Source: an uncultured Bacilli bacterium
Lineage (GTDB): Bacteria > Bacillota_I > Bacilli_A > RF39 > UBA660
Reading direction: 5' to 3'
Assembly (NCBI GenBank): GCA_947623845.1
Contig: CANQHM010000034.1
Location: 1 to 12,996 of the forward strand
Length of the DNA stretch: 12,996 nt
Both the position numbers and the translations under genes were made by a program. The stretch's first letter is position 1; every line of letters starts with the position of its first letter. Of the stretch, positions 1 through 6,330 are shown piece after piece. The notes under the pieces are model-generated. The model searched no databases. It saw nothing but the letters and a program-made list of their open reading frames with translations, and was not told the DNA's origin.

Positions 1-245
1 TTCATTTCGAGATTAATTATAAAATTTCCCGCCTTTACAACAATGTCACTTCTTTCATGTTTTTTCTCTTTATTATTTTCACTTAAAGTAGTATCTATAT
101 ATTCTAATTCCTTTAATTCTTCTAAAGGTATTTTAGTTATATAATGAATTAAATTAGTTAAATACTCTTTTTGTGTATGCATAATATGAAAAAACATTTT
201 ATCATTAGTTATTGGTACTATTTCTTTTGTTTCTTCGTTTTTCAT
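1..245 (-). CDS. Rpn/PDDEXK-family nuclease or transposase-like protein, N-terminal part (runs off left edge)
   Basis: The first 81 codons are present and the rest lies outside the window. The ATG at 245-243 is preceded by an almost perfect Shine-Dalgarno, GAGGAGGAAA at 260-251, with an 8-nt spacer. The peptide begins MKNEETKEIVPITNDKMFF, continues with a helical stretch rich in Leu, Ile and Glu, and ends with RSDIVVKAGNFIINLEMN. That layout (an 'ndk.Ff' start, a helical linker, then a beta strand with Asp and a following strand ending in iiNLEM) resembles the N-terminus of the PD-(D/E)XK 'Rpn' recombination-promoting nucleases, often annotated as putative transposases. The Asp of SDI and the Glu of LEM would be the catalytic acidic residues. 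The family match is by eye from one third of the protein, so the class is likely and the exact role unknown. A downstream remainder of about 200 residues would be expected. Confidence 0.6.
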   Translation of the reverse strand, partial: MKNEETKEIVPITNDKMFFHIMHTQKEYLTNLIHYITKIPLEELKELEYIDTTLSENNKEKKHERSDIVVKAGNFIINLEM

Positions 246-269
246 ATAATTTTCCTCCTCGAAAGAAAC

Positions 270-278
270 TATATAACA
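270..278 (-). promoter_or_regulatory. Possible extended -10 promoter for the Rpn-like gene
   Basis: Read on the minus strand this is TGT followed by TATATA, a TGn extended -10 element about 25 nt upstream of the start codon. No good -35 hexamer is seen at 17 nt. AT-rich DNA gives such matches by chance, so this is a weak call. Confidence 0.3.
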
Positions 279-337
279 AACGAAAATAAAAGTAAAATTA
301 CAGATTTTGCCCATTTTGGCCCTTTTTTGCCTCTAAT

Positions 338-432
338 TTTCGAAATCTGTTAGCAGATTTTCGAAATTGGTTCACCAATTTAAAAAATTGGTAAATTTGC
401 AATTTTTTTTAAAATTTTTACCAATTTTTAAA
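338..432. repeat. Cluster of three overlapping inverted repeats between the surface-protein gene and the Rpn-like gene
   Basis: Three hairpins lie head to tail. (1) 338-349 with 354-366: a 12-bp stem with one bulged base and loop TTAG. (2) 364-370 with 375-381: AAATTGG/CCAATTT, a perfect 7-bp stem with a 4-nt loop. (3) 383-395 with 417-429: AAAAATTGGTAAA and its perfect complement, 13 bp, extendable by three pairs at each end if single bases bulge. The element AAATTGGT occurs at 364-371 and 385-392 and its complement at 374-381 and 420-427, so hairpin 2 and hairpin 3 can also pair with each other in alternative ways. The octamer CAGATTTT at 301-308 recurs at 354-361. The gene at 449-1723 ends just upstream on the minus strand, so one role is transcription termination. 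None of the hairpins has a classical long T-run directly after it on the minus strand. Confidence 0.6.
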
Positions 433-448
433 CAATATTTATATCAAT

Positions 449-1723
449 CTAGTCTATACTTAATATATATGGCCCTTTTTCACCATCTACATTTTCACTG
501 CCATCGCCGCTCATTATTTTTACATTAGGTTTTAGATATAAAGATGGTCTCACCGAATATTCAGATTTAACGTTATACGATCTTACTCCCATTGCGCCAC
601 CATTAGATAACGGTAAAACAGAACTTGGATCATACGATAATGGTGCTAAAGGCCACTGACTTATTCCCGTAAATAACCAATCTTTGTCTTTACATCCGTC
701 TTGATAATCATATAAACCTATTGTTAAGCATTCACTTCTACTTAGACCGTCATTGCTTCCAGAAGTTGCAAAACCATAATCACTAGGATAAAATAAGCCA
801 ATTTTCCCATCCCAAATAGTTTTTTGGTCTCCATATGTTTCTGATCCACGTTCATTTTCATAAAAACCGGATGCTGGAGGATATGGATACATTCCCGTTG
901 CTCCTAAATGCCACAATATATTTTCTATCATATTACCAGTTGCTGAATTTATTGCACTGCCGGAAGATAATTCTATATCTTCCAATTCATTAGATGTTAA
1001 GTAATTACCATTTAAATATTTTTGCAAACTAGCATTAGTCCAATCATTACTACTATTACTATCCCAAGCGTAATTACCAATACTATCTGCTTTGATTATT
1101 TTAATTAAACTTTGATCGTTTGTTTCTTCATTTGTATCTTCATTTACTATTGTTATATTATTCATTATTCCAATAATTCGCCATTTTTCACAGTTATGTT
1201 CATCATCCTCTGCATTATCATTTGTTAAATTTTCATAACTATCGCAATTAAACCAAATATAATTAGCTGGATTTGCTCCCACATATCTTAAGTTAGCATC
1301 ATTAGTTTCATCTACTATTACATCCTCGTTTTTTCTTATAGTATCATAATTGATATTCTTTGCTCCAAACTTTATGGTACATTTATCGGGTCCATTAGAA
1401 TTAACTGATGCCATCCACTTATCTGGATCAAATGTAACTGTAGCATCTCCATCACATTCATAACCACTAAAAGCATAACCATCTTCTTGATTGGGAAATT
1501 CATTTTTCGTTTCACCATTAACTAATACCGATAAGTAAATATCTCGCTTTTTAAATTCCCCTACTGTATTAAACACTAATTTTTGAGTGTGTCTTACTTG
1601 GTATAGCGCAAAGGAATAACCTAGTACACCTACAACCAGTAATGCACATATACTTATTATGACTTTCTTTTTATTACCATTTTTAATTTTATTTAGTTCT
1701 TTTTCTGGATTAAATCTTCTCAT
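449..1723 (-). CDS. Membrane-anchored, cysteine-paired exported protein with DUF6273-like C-terminal domain
   Basis: This is a 424-residue protein of unknown function. It has a basic cytoplasmic head (residues 1-20, with NKKK before the membrane) and one membrane segment at about 21-41; the remainder is presumably outside the cell. Residues about 46-120 form a small module (TVGEF, SVLVNGE, GYAFSGYEC, then DKCTIKFG). From about 150 a second region contains NCEKWRIIGIM, a run of Trp/Asn-rich strands, and near the end VRPSLYLKPNVKI, which resembles the DUF6273-type domain found in many gut Bacillota surface proteins. The six cysteines outside the membrane fall into close pairs (90/115, 160/178, 332/344), suggesting disulfides. 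The ATG is preceded by AAAGGGG at 1737-1731 with a 7-nt spacer. The gene is transcribed divergently from an XRE regulator through a shared control region. A surface or adhesion-type role is inference only; no enzymatic motif is visible. Confidence 0.8.
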   Translation of the reverse strand: MRRFNPEKELNKIKNGNKKKVIISICALLVVGVLGYSFALYQVRHTQKLVFNTVGEFKKRDIYLSVLVNGETKNEFPNQEDGYAFSGYECDGDATVTFDPDKWMASVNSNGPDKCTIKFGAKNINYDTIRKNEDVIVDETNDANLRYVGANPANYIWFNCDSYENLTNDNAEDDEHNCEKWRIIGIMNNITIVNEDTNEETNDQSLIKIIKADSIGNYAWDSNSSNDWTNASLQKYLNGNYLTSNELEDIELSSGSAINSATGNMIENILWHLGATGMYPYPPASGFYENERGSETYGDQKTIWDGKIGLFYPSDYGFATSGSNDGLSRSECLTIGLYDYQDGCKDKDWLFTGISQWPLAPLSYDPSSVLPLSNGGAMGVRSYNVKSEYSVRPSLYLKPNVKIMSGDGSENVDGEKGPYILSID

Positions 1724-1737
1724 ATACGTTCCCCTTT

Positions 1738-1757
1738 ATATAACCATATAGTTATAT
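1738..1757. promoter_or_regulatory. Palindrome 1, candidate operator in divergent control region
   Basis: The 20-bp sequence ATATAACCATATAGTTATAT has nine of ten symmetric base pairs. It shares the half-site TAACCAT with the palindrome at 1775-1788, and the 11-bp direct copy TATATAACCAT starts 34 bp apart in the two. It would lie just downstream of the transcription start of the 449-1723 gene. It is likely bound by the adjacent XRE protein, but that is inferred from position and symmetry. Confidence 0.55.
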
Positions 1758-1768
1758 TATACAAAATT

Positions 1769-1797
1769 AGTATATAACCATTTGGTTAAATTGTCAA
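1769..1797 (-). promoter_or_regulatory. Promoter of the surface-protein gene
   Basis: On the minus strand a perfect -35 TTGACA (1797-1792) is followed by a 17-nt spacer and -10 TATACT (1774-1769). The start codon is about 45 nt further on. The spacer is occupied almost entirely by palindrome 2, a standard repressor position. Confidence 0.8.
1775..1788. promoter_or_regulatory. Palindrome 2, candidate operator inside the promoter spacer
   Basis: The sequence TAACCATTTGGTTA has six of seven symmetric pairs. It sits exactly between the -35 and -10 hexamers of the minus-strand promoter, so a bound dimer would exclude RNA polymerase. Its consensus with palindrome 1 is TAACCATwTrGTTA. The XRE protein encoded 55 bp away is the obvious candidate ligand. 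Confidence 0.6.
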
Positions 1798-1819
1798 CAA
1801 CTTAAAATTGTTATATGAG
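1791..1819 (+). promoter_or_regulatory. Possible promoter of the XRE regulator gene
   Basis: TTGTCA (1791-1796), a 17-nt spacer and TATGAG (1814-1819) read toward the regulator. The -35 overlaps the -35 of the opposite promoter by five bases because TTGTCAA reads nearly the same on both strands. The -10 is poor, so this assignment is tentative. Confidence 0.4.
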
Positions 1820-1842
1820 AAAATCTAATAAGAAGGTGACAT

Positions 1843-2076
1843 ATGAGCATAAACATAAATAGATTAAAAGAAATTAGAGAAGATAGAGATTTATATCAAA
1901 AAGATATTGCTAAGATACTAAAGATTAATCAAGTAGTATATAGTAGATACGAAACAGGCTTAAGACTTATACCAATAGATAAGTTATGTAAGTTAGCAGA
2001 ATATTATCATACATCAGTAGATTACTTACTAAATTTAACGGATGAGAGAAGACCTTACCCTAGAAAAAAGATATAA
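1843..2076 (+). CDS. XRE-family (Cro/CI-type HTH) transcriptional regulator
   Basis: This 77-residue DNA-binding protein consists of a single HTH_3 domain. Helices 2 and 3 lie at about residues 18-39 (YQKDIAKILKINQVVYSRYE), followed by the typical family tail IDKLCKLAEYYHTSVDYLL (about residues 45-63) and a short basic C-terminus. There is no extra ligand or peptidase domain, so it probably acts as a simple dimeric repressor. The start is supported by GAAGGTGA at 1832-1839, just upstream of the ATG. It is the only gene on the plus strand in the left half of the window, and it is divergent from the surface-protein gene with two matching palindromes between them. Control of that neighbour and of its own expression is a reasonable inference. 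The gene ends at a bidirectional terminator. Confidence 0.9.
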   Translation: MSININRLKEIREDRDLYQKDIAKILKINQVVYSRYETGLRLIPIDKLCKLAEYYHTSVDYLLNLTDERRPYPRKKI

Positions 2077-2113
2077 AAAAACAAATAAGTTAAAATTCAA
2101 CCTATTTGTTTTT
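2077..2113. terminator. Bidirectional intrinsic terminator between XRE gene and cdaR
   Basis: The arms are AAAAACAAATAAGTT (2077-2091) and AACCTATTTGTTTTT (2099-2113): 15 pairs with one G-U-type mismatch and a 7-nt loop. It ends in T-runs on both strands, serving the plus-strand regulator and the minus-strand cdaA-cdaR unit, whose last stop is at 2119. Confidence 0.85.
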
Positions 2114-2118
2114 ATTTA

Positions 2119-3498
2119 CTAATTTTTAGTTAAAGTAATATTTACTCCAGAATTAACTACATATATAACTTTAGAATCTTTACCCTCAACATATACTGGA
2201 ACGTCATTATGATCTCCTACGGTATAACCTGCTAAATCAATATATGCTTCGAGGTCTTCTGCAGTTATTTTATCAATTACGGATGCTACTCCAATAACTT
2301 GAACACTAACAGTTTTACTAGCTCCTGGTTGGGCATTCGGTGATAATCCAGATGGAACATTACGATAAGTTACCACGACGTCTTCAATAGTCTTTTGGGT
2401 ACCATCACCAAATGATACTTTAACATTAGCATAATTATCACTAATATATCTTACACCACTTGGTTTTGGAATAACGACATTGTAGTTTTTATCGCCACCT
2501 GCTCCTTGGCCTGTTACATCAATAGTTACTGGAACACTAGTGATACTATCAAGTTCACTTTGTTCACCATAAATTTTTACTTTATATTCATTTTGACCAT
2601 TAATAGTGATATTAGATATTGCTTTACCTGCTACTAATTCACCAACGGTAAGAATTCGTAATGGAACATCAACACTATAACTACTTAGTTCTACAGTTGC
2701 TCCTACGGTTACAGGAACAATTTCGACATTTTCAAGAATCTTACCATTTTCATCATAAGCAACAATAGGGACACTATCTAAAGTATAAGTTCCACTATCT
2801 TTAAAGTCTTCATTACTTAAATCTATTAAAGCTTTAACTGTCGCAATTTTTGATAGGGTTTCTTCACTACCTTTAACTACAACTTCGTTTTTATCTAGAT
2901 TAACACTCTTAACACTTAGAGTACCATCTAATTCATCTTGATTTAATAAGTCATAATCAATAGTTTTTAAACTAGAGACTTTCTTACTAATAGTGACATA
3001 AACAAATGATGGATCAAGTTTATAATTTAGATTATCAATAGTTTGATTATAAGTTAATTTAACGCGATATGGTTCTTCTCTTGGCATATAATCAGTTAAA
3101 TCTAATACTACTTCGTGTTCTCCTAATTGTTTAGCTAGGTATAAATCACTTTTTCTTCCTATTAGAGTAATATCAACGGTTTCTGGTATACCCTCAACAA
3201 CATAAGCTTCTTTATTATATTCTACTTTGACTTCTTTATTATCTAGGATTTCCGCTTGGGTATCTACTAAAGTTATTACTCTACTATCTACTAAGAAGAA
3301 AACACCAATAGCTAAGATTAAAGAAAAGTATAATAAGACATTAGGTCGATTAAGAAAGGAATCTATTTTTATAGGGTTACTACCTATTTTTTTACCAATA
3401 AAGTATACTAATTTACTTATTGGGGTTACGATATATCTATCAATTAAGTAATAGAATGCCTTGAAAAAGTTTGCAATAGCTCCAAATATCTTATTCAA
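2119..3498 (-). CDS. cdaR: CdaR (YbbR-domain) regulator of the diadenylate cyclase
   Basis: This is the membrane-anchored, extracytoplasmic partner that modulates CdaA activity in Bacillota. An amphipathic/hydrophobic N-terminus is followed by a clear membrane span at about residues 53-71 (LLYFSLILAIGVFFL) and then a series of YbbR repeats to the C-terminus; each repeat has beta-rich 'vp(v/i)...G' patterns such as VVEGIPETVDITLIG and TISKKV. I chose the TTG at 3498-3496 because AAGGTGAT (3510-3503) lies a few bases upstream and the frame then overlaps the cdaA stop by 8 nt, a classic coupled start. An in-frame ATG at 3528 would add ten residues (MLMKRKKVIT) inside the cdaA tail and has no ribosome site. 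The resulting length, 459 residues, fits the family. The gene is not followed by glmM, which often completes this operon in other Bacillota. Confidence 0.93.
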   Translation of the reverse strand: MNKIFGAIANFFKAFYYLIDRYIVTPISKLVYFIGKKIGSNPIKIDSFLNRPNVLLYFSLILAIGVFFLVDSRVITLVDTQAEILDNKEVKVEYNKEAYVVEGIPETVDITLIGRKSDLYLAKQLGEHEVVLDLTDYMPREEPYRVKLTYNQTIDNLNYKLDPSFVYVTISKKVSSLKTIDYDLLNQDELDGTLSVKSVNLDKNEVVVKGSEETLSKIATVKALIDLSNEDFKDSGTYTLDSVPIVAYDENGKILENVEIVPVTVGATVELSSYSVDVPLRILTVGELVAGKAISNITINGQNEYKVKIYGEQSELDSITSVPVTIDVTGQGAGGDKNYNVVIPKPSGVRYISDNYANVKVSFGDGTQKTIEDVVVTYRNVPSGLSPNAQPGASKTVSVQVIGVASVIDKITAEDLEAYIDLAGYTVGDHNDVPVYVEGKDSKVIYVVNSGVNITLTKN

Positions 3499-4309
3499 GG
3501 TTATCACCTTCTTCCTCTTCATCAGCATTATAGAAGATTTCGGCTTTAGGTTTTAATTCTTCAACTAACATCATTCTAAACTCATCTAAACTTAAATTAT
3601 AATGAATTTCGTTATCAAAGGCGATACTAAGTCTTCCGGTTTCTTCACTTACTACTAAGGCGATAGCATCACTTTCTTCGGCAATACCTAAAGCGGCTCT
3701 ATGTCTAGTTCCTAATCTTTTACTAATACTAGGATTCATACTAGTTTTAAAGACGGCTCCTGCACAAGTTAGGCGGTCTCCTTGAATAATTACACCGCCA
3801 TCATGTAATGGAGAGTTGGGAAAGAAGATACTACCTAGTAAAGGACTAGTAAGGTCCGCATATATCTTGGTAGCAGGATCAATATATTCTTGTAAAGACA
3901 TATCTCTTTCAATTACAATTAAAGCTCCAAAACGATTTTTCTTTAAGTATTCAACCGCATCCATTATTTCATAAACCACTTTTTCTCGTTCATCAACGGT
4001 TAAGATTTTATGACGGCCAAGAAGTTGGGTTCTACCAATTGATTCCAAAACATTTCTAATTTCGGGTTGAAAGATAACGATAATTGCTAAAGGTCCCCAT
4101 TCGAGAATATACTCTAATACTAATCCTACAGTATATAGATTAAAGACATTACTAATTATTTTAATAGCAACTAAGAATACTATTCCTTTCGCAATTAAGA
4201 CTAATTTAACATTATTTTTGATATTTTTTAAGACAAAGTAAAACATTAACCAAACAAGAGCAATATCTATTACTTTTGTTAAGATACTCCATAGAGTAGT
4301 TAAGGTCAT
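3491..4309 (-). CDS. cdaA: Diadenylate cyclase CdaA (c-di-AMP synthase)
   Basis: It makes cyclic di-AMP from two ATP, the second messenger that controls potassium, osmotic and wall homeostasis. The 272-residue protein has three membrane segments in its first ~82 residues (about 12-28, 36-54 and 63-81), then a DisA_N cyclase domain. Active-site motifs are visible: LHDGG at 168-172 (usually LHDGA) and GTRHRAA at 200-206, followed by SDAIALVVSEETG at 213-225. The C-terminus is a short acidic tail (DEEEEGDNLE). The ATG follows AAAGGAAG with a normal spacer. cdaR is coupled downstream. The promoter immediately upstream gives a short leader, and no c-di-AMP riboswitch is present there. The only sequence oddity is Gly for Ala in the DGA motif; the metal-binding Asp is kept, so I expect an active enzyme. 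Confidence 0.97.
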   Translation of the reverse strand: MTLTTLWSILTKVIDIALVWLMFYFVLKNIKNNVKLVLIAKGIVFLVAIKIISNVFNLYTVGLVLEYILEWGPLAIIVIFQPEIRNVLESIGRTQLLGRHKILTVDEREKVVYEIMDAVEYLKKNRFGALIVIERDMSLQEYIDPATKIYADLTSPLLGSIFFPNSPLHDGGVIIQGDRLTCAGAVFKTSMNPSISKRLGTRHRAALGIAEESDAIALVVSEETGRLSIAFDNEIHYNLSLDEFRMMLVEELKPKAEIFYNADEEEEGDNLE

Positions 4310-4342
4310 TTTACATCTTCCTTTCTAATAACACACTTTTCT

Positions 4343-4371
4343 ATTATACCAAACACCCATTAAATTTCAAA
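4343..4371 (-). promoter_or_regulatory. Promoter of cdaA-cdaR
   Basis: The minus strand has TTTGAA (4371-4366), a 17-nt spacer and a perfect TATAAT (4348-4343), about 33 nt before the cdaA ATG. The -35 overlaps the TGA stop of the preceding gene (4369-4367), so cdaA has its own start site although it follows the yerB unit closely. Confidence 0.85.
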
Positions 4372-4726
4372 GTTTTTCTATTTCATTATTTACCCCATTA
4401 TTTATTCCACTACCTATGCCGCTACTTGTTCCAGCATTTATATCATTATTAATTCCACTACTTGCGCTAGCACTTGCGGACGGTATATTTCCTAAAGGAT
4501 TCATTTTCATTGTATTACTAGTAACAGTATCATTAATACTTCTTCCTTCAACTTCTTTTTTAAGATCTTCTAATTCTGGGGTATTACGATTACTACGCAT
4601 ATCATTTTTGATTACTAAGTCATCATTTTTTACCGAATTATATCCAATTATAGCTAAAATAAGTATGACACAGATTACGATAAAAACGATATAACTACTA
4701 GCTAGGACATTAAAAAGTCCATCCAT
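4367..4726 (-). CDS. Small single-TM protein with low-complexity Ser/Gly/Asn tail
   Basis: I do not recognise this 119-residue protein. It has one strong membrane segment at about residues 12-29 (YIVFIVICVILILAIIGY), a charged linker (about 30-62) that includes a Glu/Lys-rich helix, and a tail from about residue 78 built from Ser, Ala, Gly, Asn and Ile with the motif SGINN recurring. The tail looks disordered and presumably lies on one face of the membrane. The start is well supported: AAGGAGGA sits 7 nt before the ATG and overlaps the TAA of the DUF3048 gene, so the two are co-translated. It ends with TGA. The repetitive tail could vary in length by slippage. Any function, for example as an anchor or partner of the DUF3048 protein, is inference from position. 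Confidence 0.75.
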   Translation of the reverse strand: MDGLFNVLASSYIVFIVICVILILAIIGYNSVKNDDLVIKNDMRSNRNTPELEDLKKEVEGRSINDTVTSNTMKMNPLGNIPSASASASSGINNDINAGTSSGIGSGINNGVNNEIEKL

Positions 4727-4737
4727 AATATTCCTCC

Positions 4738-5811
4738 TTAATTAATATTTAATGTTTGATTTTTAGGTTGTATTTGAATGAATGTATTACCATCATTAAC
4801 TACTAAATCTTTTCCGGTACTCTTAACTTTGTATTTAGTTTTACTACTACGAGAAGTTTTCTCCCAAGTTATTTCAATGGCTTTGCCTTCACTGATGTAG
4901 TAACCTTCTCCACTACCTAGGTTATCAAATTCTTGTCTTCCTTTGTTATCACCAGCGATAGTGCTGTTAGCTACTTGATAAACAATAATATTTTTGAAAG
5001 TATATTGTTCTTTAGTAACAAAGTCAGTATGAGGAGTGCCATTAACACTACGTTTATAAACTTTGTTTTCAGCATCATAATCATAATGGTTACGATAATA
5101 ACTAGAATAATTAATATCAATACTTGTAGCATCGATAGCAGTTTCATCACTGGCTAGGTCTAGAGAATCAGGGCTGTAGGTTAGAAGTAAGCCACCTTGT
5201 AATTCTTTACGATAACCATAATAATCGACGGCTTCGTTAAGTCTTTCGGTACTAGTATATGCAGTATGTTCCGTTGCCACATTTAAAGATGTGTCTTTCC
5301 AGAAGAATCTTGTTCCCCCTGGAATATTATTAATTTTTAGAGTACTAATATCGCTTTGGGCTTGTGGACTCCAACCCCAGTGAACATAATAAGCATCATT
5401 TTCTAAAGCATAATCTAGATAGTAATGTCTAGCACTTCTTACCGTACCAATTCTTTCAACATCGACATCACGGAATAAAGCTAAGTATCTAGTAATACCA
5501 CCTTCAACAATCATTTCATAAATGATATAAGCATCTTGTAAGCCGCTTTGATAAGGACGAGCAACATTAACGTTATTAATCATTACTGCATATGGTCTAG
5601 AAGTAGAATTTAAATCAACAATTTTAATATCTTTTACTTCTTCGGGAGTATATGTTTCATTAACTTCATTTTTCTTTTTAGGTTCTTTTTTAGGACTTAG
5701 TAATAAAACTAAACCTGTGATTAAACCAATTACTACTAAAACTAATAAAGATACCACAAGGATTTTTCCGCGTTTATTTAATTTATTCCAAAACTCTCTA
5801 ATTTTTTTCAT
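4738..5811 (-). CDS. yerB: Membrane-anchored DUF3048 protein (YerB family)
   Basis: This 357-residue exported protein has a basic cytoplasmic start, a membrane span at about residues 15-38 (KILVVSLLVLVVIGLITGLV), a Lys-rich outer stem (PKKEPKKKNE), and then the DUF3048 region. Recognisable family positions are RPYAVMINN, ARPQ-like ARPYQSGLQDAYIIYE, EGGITRYLALF, IGTVRSAR and DYYVHWG-like YYVHWGWSPQAQ. There is no lipobox Cys, so unlike Bacillus YerB it is anchored by a helix rather than by lipid. The ATG at 5811 is chosen because AGGTGG (5822-5817) precedes it by 5 nt; the GTG at 5820 lies inside that ribosome site. It leads a two-gene unit with the small TM protein. The molecular role of DUF3048 is not established. 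Confidence 0.88.
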   Translation of the reverse strand: MKKIREFWNKLNKRGKILVVSLLVLVVIGLITGLVLLLSPKKEPKKKNEVNETYTPEEVKDIKIVDLNSTSRPYAVMINNVNVARPYQSGLQDAYIIYEMIVEGGITRYLALFRDVDVERIGTVRSARHYYLDYALENDAYYVHWGWSPQAQSDISTLKINNIPGGTRFFWKDTSLNVATEHTAYTSTERLNEAVDYYGYRKELQGGLLLTYSPDSLDLASDETAIDATSIDINYSSYYRNHYDYDAENKVYKRSVNGTPHTDFVTKEQYTFKNIIVYQVANSTIAGDNKGRQEFDNLGSGEGYYISEGKAIEITWEKTSRSSKTKYKVKSTGKDLVVNDGNTFIQIQPKNQTLNIN

Positions 5812-5836
5812 ATGTACCACCTACACTCGTATTAAT

Positions 5837-5845
5837 AGTATATCA
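5837..5845 (-). promoter_or_regulatory. Extended -10 promoter of the yerB unit
   Basis: The minus strand reads TGA-TATACT, a TGn extended -10, 26 nt before the chosen ATG. The DNA upstream is the T-run of the smpB terminator and has no clear -35, as is common for extended -10 promoters. Confidence 0.5.
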
Positions 5846-5861
5846 TATTATTTTTAGAAAA

Positions 5862-5898
5862 AAAAGATTTAACCATAACCTTTTTGATTAAATCTTTT
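5862..5898 (-). terminator. Intrinsic terminator of rnr-smpB
   Basis: AAAAGATTTAA (5862-5872) pairs perfectly over 11 bp with TTAAATCTTTT (5888-5898), with a 15-nt loop. A T-rich run follows on the minus strand. The first arm begins on the base next to the smpB stop codon. Confidence 0.85.
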
Positions 5899-6330
5899 CT
5901 AACCCTTTAGTCTTCTTGCTTCTCGATCTAGATCCCTTTTTTTAATCGTTTCTCTTTTATCATAAAGTTTTTTACCCTTACATAATCCTAGTAATACTTT
6001 TACTCGATTATTTTTAAGATAAACTTTTAAAGGTATTAAAGTAAGTCCTTGTTCCGTTACTTCTTTATGTAATTTTTTTATTTCATTTTTATGAAGTAAT
6101 AGTTTTCTTGTTCTTCTTTCGTCATGATTAAAGATATTACCTTCATCATATTTAGGTATATACATATTTAGTAAGTATACTTCATTATTTCTTATAATAG
6201 CATAACTATCTTTTAAATCGCCACTTTGATTTCTTAAGGCTTTAATCTCCGTACCAACTAAGGCAATACCACATTCATATTCGCTTAGGATGAAGTAATC
6301 AAAGTAAGCTTTTTTATTCTTTAGTTCCAT
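5899..6330 (-). CDS. smpB: SsrA-binding protein SmpB
   Basis: It binds tmRNA and brings it to stalled ribosomes for trans-translation. Family landmarks are present in order: KNKKAYFDYF at the start, ECGIALVGTEIKALR, DLKDSYA-type SGDLKDSYAII, NMYIPKYDEGNIFNHD, RRTRKLLLHKNEIKKL, LTLIPLKVYLKNNRVKVLLG, and the basic tail KGKKLYDKRETIKKRDLDRE that is disordered in solution and enters the mRNA channel. I chose the ATG at 6330 (143 residues) because GGTGA lies 5 nt upstream. The in-frame ATG at 6342 has no ribosome site and would add MVKK. Either start overlaps the end of rnr (stop at 6314), so the two are translationally coupled. Length is close to the usual 145-160 residues. Confidence 0.97.
   Translation of the reverse strand: MELKNKKAYFDYFILSEYECGIALVGTEIKALRNQSGDLKDSYAIIRNNEVYLLNMYIPKYDEGNIFNHDERRTRKLLLHKNEIKKLHKEVTEQGLTLIPLKVYLKNNRVKVLLGLCKGKKLYDKRETIKKRDLDREARRLKG

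Noticed and set aside
171..353. Open frame on the plus strand, 60 codons
   Set aside because: It overlaps antisense to the Rpn-like gene, which has a far better ribosome site, and runs through the inverted-repeat region. Its product is a hydrophobic low-complexity peptide.
3227..3451. Plus-strand frame antisense to cdaR, and similar frames at 4416-4694, 4933-5157 and 12790-12990
   Set aside because: All are shadows of confident minus-strand genes without ribosome sites or family features.
4310..4366. Possible c-di-AMP riboswitch before cdaA
   Set aside because: The gap is only 57 nt and is filled by the promoter and a leader too short to hold the ydaO aptamer.
4367..4369. Mycoplasma-type code (TGA = Trp), considered because of the AT-richness
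   Set aside because: TGA terminates this gene at a sensible point, Trp positions in conserved proteins use TGG, and no conserved gene needs TGA readthrough.
4738..5811. Lipoprotein signal in the DUF3048 protein
   Set aside because: The N-terminus has a long hydrophobic helix but no Cys in a lipobox, so lipid anchoring is not supported.
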